64,000 bases of DNA, from assembly GCA_018340805.1 (NCBI GenBank), contig JACMZG010001914.1:11632772-11696771 (forward strand). Reading direction: 5' to 3'. The DNA comes from Microvelia longipes. Taxonomy: Eukaryota > Arthropoda > Insecta > Hemiptera > Veliidae. The notes beneath the pieces are model-generated. The model saw only the letters and a list, made by a program, of their open reading frames with translations. It did no database searches and was not told the DNA's origin. This document shows, piece after piece, positions 38,201 to 48,300 of this stretch; position 1 is the stretch's first letter, and every line of letters begins with the position of its first letter. Both the position numbers and the translations under genes were made by a program.

Positions 38201-41200
38201 TTGTTTAAAAATTAATGTTAAGTTAGGAGGAATAAATAGTATTCTTGTGCCAAGTATTAGGCCTAAGGTGAGTTTTTATACTGTCTATTTTCATTTTATT
38301 ATTTATATCTATCATCATTATATTTTTATTTTTTTGTGTCAACGGAGGGGAAACGCTACAGCCTCTAGGAGAAAGATTTATCCCTCAGAATCAAAGCAGC
38401 TTACACCCCTAAAACGGGATGGCTACTGATCATCCCTCCACATGCAGCACACACTAGCCTCATCACACAGAGAGACACTGATGATGGCGAAAGATGTTAT
38501 TAAAAAAGCTGATGGATCTTACGGGGTAGTTAGGTCCAATAGAGTTTCCAAAGGTGCCTCCTGTGGAAGCGTACCGGAAGAGCCCTGAAACGGTTGGCTT
38601 GCCTGCACAACCTAAAGACAAAAAACTTTCCTAATATTACAGAGTTTGGCCATTATCGCAAGAGAACTATTACACCATGGTTTGATCCTATTGCCGGAGT
38701 GTTAATAACAGTAGTCGATCCTAAACTAAACTCTGACTAAACCTGAAATACCTAATCCTAGTTAAAACATATCTACATGTCCTTGCCTAATATCACAGAA
38801 AGTCGAAGCCAATCCAGCCTGCCAGTTTTAACATATTACCAGGACCGGTAACCATTAGACCTAAACTAACTATACCTAAATATCACAGAATTTGGGTAAT
38901 ATTTTCTACAGCTATGCTGTGGGCGCACACCTGGTTTTAACATATTCCCCAGGTGAGCATTAATTACCACTCCCTATCTAAGCCTAGCCTTAAATTGATA
39001 TCTCAGCAAAAATTACACTAACTAACCTAGGTAAAAGAAGCAACTGCCGTGTCCCATAGACCAGCAATAGGAATTGTTAAGACATCCGCTGAACTATATC
39101 TGATCTATCCTAGTTAGCTTACACTATGATTACGACACAGTCTTGTCTTGATTTCGACATTGCCTTTGATCTTTGCCCTGGGATTTGTCTTTATTCTTGC
39201 TAACAGGGTTATGATATGATTTCACGTGGTTTTCCACATTGAACGTAAGTCTTGTCATCATCTGGTCAAATGGAATGACAGATGCAGAAAGAATTTTATT
39301 AGTTCCCGCAGGGGTTATCCCTGATGAGCCGCAAGGCTCTAAACGGGCATTATTATATTATTATTATATTATTTAATTTGCTTTGTCAGGTATTCAACGA
39401 GCCAGTTATATTTTTGGGTGCGGATGTGACTCATCCTCCTGCGGGAGATAATAAGAAACCAAGCATAGCTGCTGTAGTGGGCAGTATGGATGCCCATCCA
39501 AGCAGATATGCTGCTACTGTTAGGGTACAACAACATAGGCAAGAAATTATACAGGAGTTGTCTTCTATGGTTAGGTACGTGCTGAAATATTTCACTTTTA
39601 TAATAGTTTTAACGTGTGGAAATTTTCACTATAATTAAACTTAATTCTTTGTTGACTTTATCTGAAATGACTTGAACTTGTAGAGCAAAAGTCTCTACAA
39701 AAAAAAGATACTAAAATATAAGTTTTGGTGAATTATTTTCATGTAAATAATTACAAATTTATGAGTCAGTTTTCATTCTCATTGACATTTTTTTCCATAT
39801 TAAACAAAATGTCTAAATTTTCAAAAGCTGTCATTGGACCACTTTTTGATGTGAAATATGGAATGATTACATCATGTGCACAGTCTTTATTGTTTTCTTC
39901 AATTTAAAAATAATGATAAAAGCTGCTAGTAGGTTAAGTAATAGATGGCTATTGTGAGCTATATGCAAGGATGAAAACTTAATATATATATTTATTCAGG
40001 AAGCAATTTTTTTTATTTCCTCACTCATCATCTGATCAACCTCATAAGCACAATTTTCTGATAAAAATACTTAAAAAATATTTTTATTATAAAAAATTAA
40101 TATTATAAATAATAATTAGTGTCTTTTTTTATTGAAATATTAATGCTGTAGGGTCATATCATAGATATGGTGTGACGGATTAATATTAATCCATGCATAA
40201 TGGTTTTACTTTTTTTGTGTGCTCGTGGTTATTATGGTTGTTATTGTTGTTTTGTTTCAGGGAACTGTTAATAATGTTTTATAAGAGCACTGGTGGCTAC
40301 AAACCTCATAGAATTATATTATACAGGGATGGTGTTTCTGAGGGACAATTCTTGCATGTCAGTAATAATGCTTGAAAAAGCACATTTTTTAATAAAAATA
40401 ACTTTTATTGAAGTGATGTAAAAATGAGGGGTCAGCATAGAAGCAGTGTGAAGGGTGGTAGTTGGAACTCTGTTTCTACGCCGACCCCTCACTTTTACTT
40501 TAACACTTTAACTTTTAATACTTAATATGAATGTTAATTTACTCTGTAAAACTGTGTATTGGTAAGCTTTAAACTGTATTGTGTCTTGTTTATTTTTTTT
40601 AATTATTTTATAGTTATGATCCTTGAAAAAGAATATATAGTTAAAAGCTCGTTAAATTGATTTTTTATTCTCTTTAGACCATTTCTACCTAAAAACTCAA
40701 AATAATTACTTAAGTTAATTCATCTTAAATGAAAACATACTTAAACTTAAATAAGCATGGAAATGAATGATTATGTCAGAAATCTTTTAATAAACAATAA
40801 CAAAAAGTTTAACAAGACAGGAACTAAATGAAGATTTTTATTAGCGCTATCCGGGGTAATGTATTTTTTTTTGGGTGGGGGGTCTTTTTAAATGTAAAAT
40901 ATTAGAATAAATATTTTTTATCCTGTTTTTATTCATGGTATTTGAGTTAGTTTTAGTGTAAAGACCTTACATTAAAAATTTTTATTTAGACTTAAATAAA
41001 TGTAACCTTTAGATAAATAAATGTAAACTTGTACTTTCTGTGAATTTTTGCAAAGGAAAATTCAAATTTTTTCATGTATGAAAAATGCTAACTAAATTCA
41101 TTCACATTTTTGAAAATTCATAGAAGGAAAACAAATTTAAGATTTAAAATGTGGCACACATGCAGTTTTATATAAGGACATCATATGTGCCGAGTTTCAT

Positions 41201-44200
41201 CTTATTATTAGCATTAGTTCAATTTTTACGACTTTTAAATTTATTAAAAATCAAAACAATTATTCAATTAATTGCAATAAGGTACAATTGTATCCCTCTG
41301 TGTTATAAATAAGTTTACTATGTTTCATTTTTATTTGGTTAGTATATCTATGGTTTTTGTTGTACCACTATAGTACAACACACAGATAAAAACTGTTGAT
41401 AGTGCGGGAAAATAGTGTTTAGGAACCAATAAGGTTGGCCTGAATTGAGAAATTGAGGGTGTGGTTTAACATCTAGGACTAACATCATTGGCTCCCTCGC
41501 ATTATTTTCCCACACTGTCAACTGATTTTAGCCGTGTGTCATATTATAACAACGAGACTAAAACTATTAGAGGGAGGATACAACAGTTCTTATCATTCCT
41601 TGGGTAGCTACAGTACATTGGTGACGTCATTTTTTTATTTTTCCTAATAATTACAATTTCACGTAAATATTACATTATTTTTCGACTATTTTGTTTTAAA
41701 TCAAGTAAAATGAATTTAAAATAAGTTTTAATTATTATTTATTGCATGTATTCTTTAATTGTTAGTTTTGAATAAAGTGGTTTAATGTGGCATCACTGAA
41801 AAATGTCCGCCGTTAGTAGAATACATGCCACAATAGAAGTTGTAGAGGGTAGGGGGAGTATCTATTCCTTCTCTAGGGAGACTATAGTAGGGGTAAGTAC
41901 AGTTACGGCATCTATGGAAACTGTCTCACTTCCAGACCCCTTATCACTGTGGAAATCGGGTCCTGTACTCCCTCTAATAGTTTTAGTCTCTTTGTATTAC
42001 AATGATAAGCAGTATCAAAAAAGGTCAGTACTTGAATGGGTGACCATTGGGAATTAAATTGACGTTTTACTATCCGAGGACAAGCAATGCAAGTCCGAAG
42101 GTAAACTGCAATATGAATTATATGGTTTGCTTATTCTGAGTACGAGCAAAGCTAGTCTGAAGTAGTGAAGATGTGCATAGTCATTGAAGATATACGAGTC
42201 ACTCGGAAAAGGTCCGAGGTACCCTGTACTCAATTTTTTAGATTGCTTAATGATAAAATAATGTTCAATTGTAGTCAAAATGAAACCACATGTGATGAAT
42301 CAACTTTAATCAGTCATTTGAAACCCTATAATCCTATGATGGATGTTTTAAGTACTTCTGATGTGGAGAAATTTTATCATTAATGCAAATTAAATTTTGT
42401 TATTGTTTTTGCGATTATTTTTTAATTAAAATATTGGTAATAATGATTTTATTGTGGTTTGATAGGTTCTTCAACATGAGTTGACAGCTATAAGAGAAGC
42501 TTGTATTAAACTAGAAGGTGATTATAAACCTGGCATCACATTCATCGTCGTACAGAAGAGACATCACACGAGGTGACTTTCAAATTATTATTATTATTCG
42601 TGATTCAAAGTCCGTAGCAGTGTCACCATCGCTGATAAGAAATTGATTACGAAAGGGTGATCGTTGTTAAAGTCCTTATGGGGTTTTTCTTGTTTATGAT
42701 GATTATTTCTTTAAATTTTTTCTCCAAGTGCTTTAATTTAATTACTTTTAGGGCGTATGAACTCAGTAAAATCACTATTTCATTTAAAAATAGGGGTTTA
42801 ATGGGTTGTCACGAGTATTTAAATTGAGTGATAAGAAGGTGAAAATCACAATATAGTGTTTTATTTATTAATTATTACTTAATGTTACTTGTCATTAATT
42901 TTATTTTGTACAAACACACAAAATTACCTTTTACCCTCATTATAGATTGTAGATTCATTATAATACTATACTGTTTCTGCCTTGTAGTTTAAAGTGTGTG
43001 GAGGTTTGGTTTAACAGTGAGAGTACGTGTTGTTCCCAGTTTTCACTAGACTATAAGAGTCAGTGAAAATATGTATGATTGCTTGAAAAAAAGCATGAGA
43101 GGAACTATAGAAATTCACGGCTCTTCTATCTAGATTAGATGAAATATACCTACACTTGAAATTAAAAGGAGTAGAACACTATCTTAGGGAGCTGGCAAAA
43201 AGGGCCCAACCATGTGGCCTACTTGCCTGGTAGTTACTACCACTCCCTCATATTACTACCACTACTACTACTATCTTTAGCCTCTGTTTTGAAATATCAC
43301 AAACATCAGCATTATTTTAGAAAGTACTGTATAAATTAGTTTTACTTTATTATGCTATAAAAAAGGTATAAAGAGGATATGTCTACCCTTGAATCAGCTC
43401 TCTTGTGTTGATTTTTAGCATGAAAATGTTCCTTCCTTGTTACTTGGTTTACATACTACAAGAGAGTTGTTTTTGCAAAATTTCAATGGTGTCACAATAT
43501 TCAAATTCAAAAACTTCTTTTACTGCTTAATTAGATACAAATACAATTATTATATAATTAAAAAAATATTGATCCATCAAAGTAAATATTTTCTATGATT
43601 TGTATATTTTCATGTATTTGTTTACTTGCAGGTTATTCTGTGCTGATAAGAAAGAACAGAGTGGTAAATCAGGTAACATCCCAGCTGGTACTACTGTGGA
43701 TGTTGGTATAACACATCCTACTGAATTTGATTTCTACCTCTGCAGTCATCAGGGTATTCAGGTTGGTCCCATTCAAGTCAATTCACCAAAACTTATAAAA
43801 ACATGTTGTGGCCATGAATGGAGGGGGTTAAAGAATATATAGCCGTGTGGGTGTAAACGAGATTACCTTGACAATTCTATGAAACGCTATAACTAACAAA
43901 TACATTTTTTTGTGGTGGAATAAATAAAAGCATTCTCTCTAGCATAAATACACTGGTAGCTACAAATAGTCCAAGATCCGGACCTGAATAAATGTCACTC
44001 ATTTTGTTCTACTTCAAACCAAATTTTTCTGAAAATATACCTTAAGGTACCTTTTATAATTACCATTTTGAAGAAAAAGCATCGTCTGCCTATCCTGAGT
44101 GGAGGCCCTCATATGATTACGCCTGCTCAAAATTTTATATAATCGCACAACTTTCAGTTTTCTTTAAATAATTGGTTCCCTGTGGGTCGTGTGCAAAACA

Positions 44201-45350
44201 TGAAGAGAACATTTTTTAAAGCTAATAAAATTCCCAATAAAGCAAGAATCATCAAAATCGGATAATTACAACCAGAGTTACGGCTCTTTCAAAAACACAA
44301 AAAAATGGTTAATTTATGCAAAGTCAGCAAATTTCTTTGGAAAAATATTAGATTTTTGTGCATTTTTTGGCTCTTTAACAAATGTCATTACTTTAGTTGT
44401 AGCTATCCAATTTTGACAAAAATATTCATATTATTGGAAATTGTATCAGCTTTAAAAAAATGTTCTCTTCATGTTTTGCACACGACCTTCAGGGAACCAG
44501 TTATTGCAAGCAAAACTGGAATTTGTGCGATTTTTGAATATTTTGATCGAGTGCATTCATATGAAGGGCTCCACTCTGGAAAGGCGGACTATGCTTTTCC
44601 TTCATAATTTAAGGTATATTTTCAGGAAAATTTGGTTTTAAGTAGTGCAAAATGAGTCACATTTTTTAAGTCTGGCTGTTGGACTAAAAGATAATAGACA
44701 CATACAAATCGATATTTTCCATACAGATTGATATTTTTCATACACATACAGATAGATGGTTTTCCTATATATCTTTAGTATAAATAAGAAAATGAAAAAA
44801 AATATGAAAATACTCTATTTGACTATGCTCATATAACTAATTGCAACTATTAAAAAAATTCTATTCATATTATTAAAACTAATCATCAGAATAAAAGAGT
44901 AAATTGTTTTTATTAATTATCATTAAATAAATTAATTTTATATATATAGGACTGCAGTCTTCAAAAAATTTAAATTATATAAATCATCAGAATGAGCATA
45001 TTCTAATTATTTGTTATTATCTATAAAAAAAAATTGTTTCTACCCCCATAGCTATAGGTGGTTTGCACATTACTAACATTTGTATTATGTTGTACAGGGA
45101 ACAAGTAGACCTTCGCACTACCATGTACTGTGGGACGACAATCATTTTGATTCGGATGAACTACAGTGTTTAACATATCAACTCTGTCATACATATGTTA
45201 GATGTACAAGATCTGTTTCTATACCTGCGCCTGCTTACTACGCACATCTAGTCGCTTTTAGAGCAAGATATCACCTTGTTGAAAAGGAACATGACAGGTA
45301 AATAATTAACACATTTGTTTTGATTATGCATGTGTATAAACACACATTTA

Positions 45351-45386
<36 letters not shown>

Positions 45387-48300
45387 CATTTTATTTACAA
45401 AATATAAACAGTGAGGCTGGACTTATGAAAGGTTTGCTATGGACACAGCGTACTTATCAATCTAAATGACAAAGTTTTAAAGTAATAGTACAATACTTAA
45501 ATAAAAATTAAATAAATAGCTTTATTTCCATTATATACAAAATGTATGTATGTAGATCATTTCAAGCAACTTCTGAATCCCCCGTGTAATACTGCGTTAA
45601 TACATACAGGCCTCACGTAGAGTGTCATAGTTTAGATCCAGATTTTACGATTAAGGAGTTAAAAAATGCTATTTCTCAAGCTAGAACGAATAAAGCACCG
45701 GGTTTAGATCGAATTCCTGCTGAATTCTATAAGAATAGTCCTGATTCTTTTCTTGAGAGGTTGCTTAAGTTTTATAACCAAATCCTTAAAACGGGCAAAG
45801 TACCTATGAAATTTAAAAGTTCAATAATTTTTCCTATTTATAAAAAAGGTGATATAGATAATGTATCGAATTATAGAGGTATTTCGTTTATGGACGTAGC
45901 TTCAAAGTTATTTACATTGATGCTATACAAGAGATTAGATGAGTGGGTCAGCAAAAATAATATCTTGTCCGAATGCTAGGCAGGTTTTAGAAAAGGCTAT
46001 TCAACTTTAGATAATATATTTAGCTTAACTAGCCTAGCTGATATTCTTAACGACGAGCAGAAAAAGTTGTATTGTTTTTTTGTAGACTTCTCAGCAGGGT
46101 TTGATTCTATTGTAAGGCAGTTATTGTTTCTCAAGCTCTCTGAGATTGGTCTCTCGAATAAATTCATAAACATACTGGAGGAACTTTATGCTGAGACGGA
46201 AGCGTGTATATGGTGTAAGAATCATGTTTCAGCGTTTTTTAAAACTAATATGGGGCTAAAACAAGGTTGTGTTTTGAGTGGAATTTTATTTGCAATTTTT
46301 CTGAACGACTTAGAGAAAGAGCTAGGAGGTGGTGTATATATACATGGCCTTAATTTAAGAATTTTGTATTTTGCCGATGATATTATAATTTTATCTGATA
46401 ATATAGTGATTTTACAACTTATGATTAAGCGTCTTGAAGAATATTGCAGAAAATGGAACCTAACGATAAACTTGGAAAAATCTAAAATAGTAGTGTTTAA
46501 AAAAGGCGGAAAACTAAGCAGTAAAGAACAGTGGACGTTTGAGGGGCGACCGATTGAGGTAGTTGTCTTATAAATATCTAGGGTTGCTACTAACGTCAAA
46601 TCTAAACTATGATCAACATTTAAAAGATAAACTAGTTCTCTCTAAAAATGCAATTAATTCAGTATGGAGGAGCCTATTAACTAATTTTGATGTTAAATTT
46701 AAAACTAAAATTACTATTTTTGAATCTGTTTCTAGATCGATTATGTGTTACGCTGCGCAGATATGGGGCTATAATAAATATGATAATGTAGAAAAATTAT
46801 TAAGATTTTTTATTAAAAAAAATTTTTAAATTACCGGCTAATACACCAAACTATGTTATTTTTACTGAAACAGGGCTGAAGCCAATATTTTTTTTTATAC
46901 TTTTGCAATCCATCTCAAGTACATAGATAGGGTTTTAAAAATGAGTGATAGTAGACTACCCAAGAATTTAGCGTTGATCACTATTAATAAGAAATTAGGT
47001 TGGTTTAAAACTTGGAATCTGAAACTAGCGGAGGTAGGGATGAGTTTAGAAGGAAATTTAGAAAATAAAGATGTGTGGATTCAGCAAATGTGGAAATGGT
47101 TGGAGATAGCTAAAGTTAAATTTATGAATGAATCTAAAGAAAAAGTTAGAAGTGCGAAGTTTCATTTAATTTACAAAGCTTTAGATCATAGTGTTGCAGA
47201 AGCGTACTTAGATACTGAATTAGAGTATAAGAGCAAGATTAATCTTAATGGCTAGAACTGAAACTTTAAATCTCAATTACAAACCATGGATAGAAGGTAA
47301 TGAAGGGAACTGCACAATATGTAATAAACAGGAAAAAGAGGATATTATACATTTTGTAGGAGGGTGTCAAAGCTTAAATATTATAGAAAGAAATATCTAG
47401 CAAAAGACTACTTAAATAAGGAAGAAGTTATAAATGTGTTAAATGGTAAATCGTCTTGGGACAATTTAGCAAAATATTTAAAAGCTGCTTGGTCTTATAG
47501 ATTTATAATAAATCAAGGATTTGAGTTCTGGTAATTGCGTGTTTAATCAAAAATAAATAAATAATAATAATAATGTATGTAATTAATAGCTAGTTAGAAA
47601 TCGTATTTAAAATATTTATTTATTCTTATTATTTTATTTTATTTATTTTTTTAAAAATCAAAGAATAAAACATATTAGATTTAGTAATATTTTTGTACAT
47701 ACAGTTATTCATTAATAACTAATTACAATAATAAATAATGTCTAATTTAAAATATTGAATGTCGTTTAAAAAATTTGAATGTTACCTGTGCATGCGATAA
47801 TATAGGTTTAATGTAATCAATTGTTTTATGTATTGTTTATTTATTTATTTATATGTAGTATTTATTTTAGATGTTTTTTTATCCTAATTTAGTAATCTAG
47901 CAAAATTATTTTAACTGTTATTTTCATTAATACTGTATTAACTTCTTTAAAATAATCAGCAAACTCCAGGCAGACGGCTTAGGCCATGCCTTATCTTTGT
48001 ATTGTAAAAATGGATATGATATTATGTTATTTATTTTGTTAAAATATACATATTTATATATATTTACTTACTTACTTACTTACTATACAAAATGTACATA
48101 GAATTGTCTTAATAATTTAATAACTACTTAATAATTAATAAATCTAGTAAGTAACAATAAAACACATAAATGAAAGCATGCCATAGAGCTAATTAATAAA
48201 ATTATTGAATTTAATTAATTAATAAAAAAAATCCATTTTTGACAGCACATCTATTATAAAACTCTTGAATAATATAGATAGTTTCTTCTAAAAGAAATTC

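Larger units (their letters stand above)
41090..42225 (+). repeat. Composite 5S-like repeat interrupted by two nested elements (AGO1 intron 13)
   Basis: Body 41090-41360 (GTGGCACACATGCAG, ATATGTGCCGAGTTTCATCT). Then come the 160-bp MITE (41362-41552) and an inverted-repeat element (41553-41995). The 5S-like segment follows at 42005-42055: GGTCAGTACTTGAATGGGTG, ACC, TTGGGAA, the clearest 5S match in the window. Family tail to about 42225 (GGTCCGAGGTACCCTGTACT). Confidence 0.8.

Noticed and set aside
42005..42055. Possible 5S rRNA gene
   Set aside because: Only the 3' half is recognisable, interrupted by indels and flanked by repeat sequence; not a functional 5S gene.
41803..42057. 84-codon open frame starting MSAVSRIH
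   Set aside because: Falls in an inverted-repeat element and runs into the 5S-like repeat.
42590..42690. Minus-strand translation containing DHPFVINFL, slightly serpin-like
   Set aside because: Too short, no other serpin motif nearby, no splice signals that fit.
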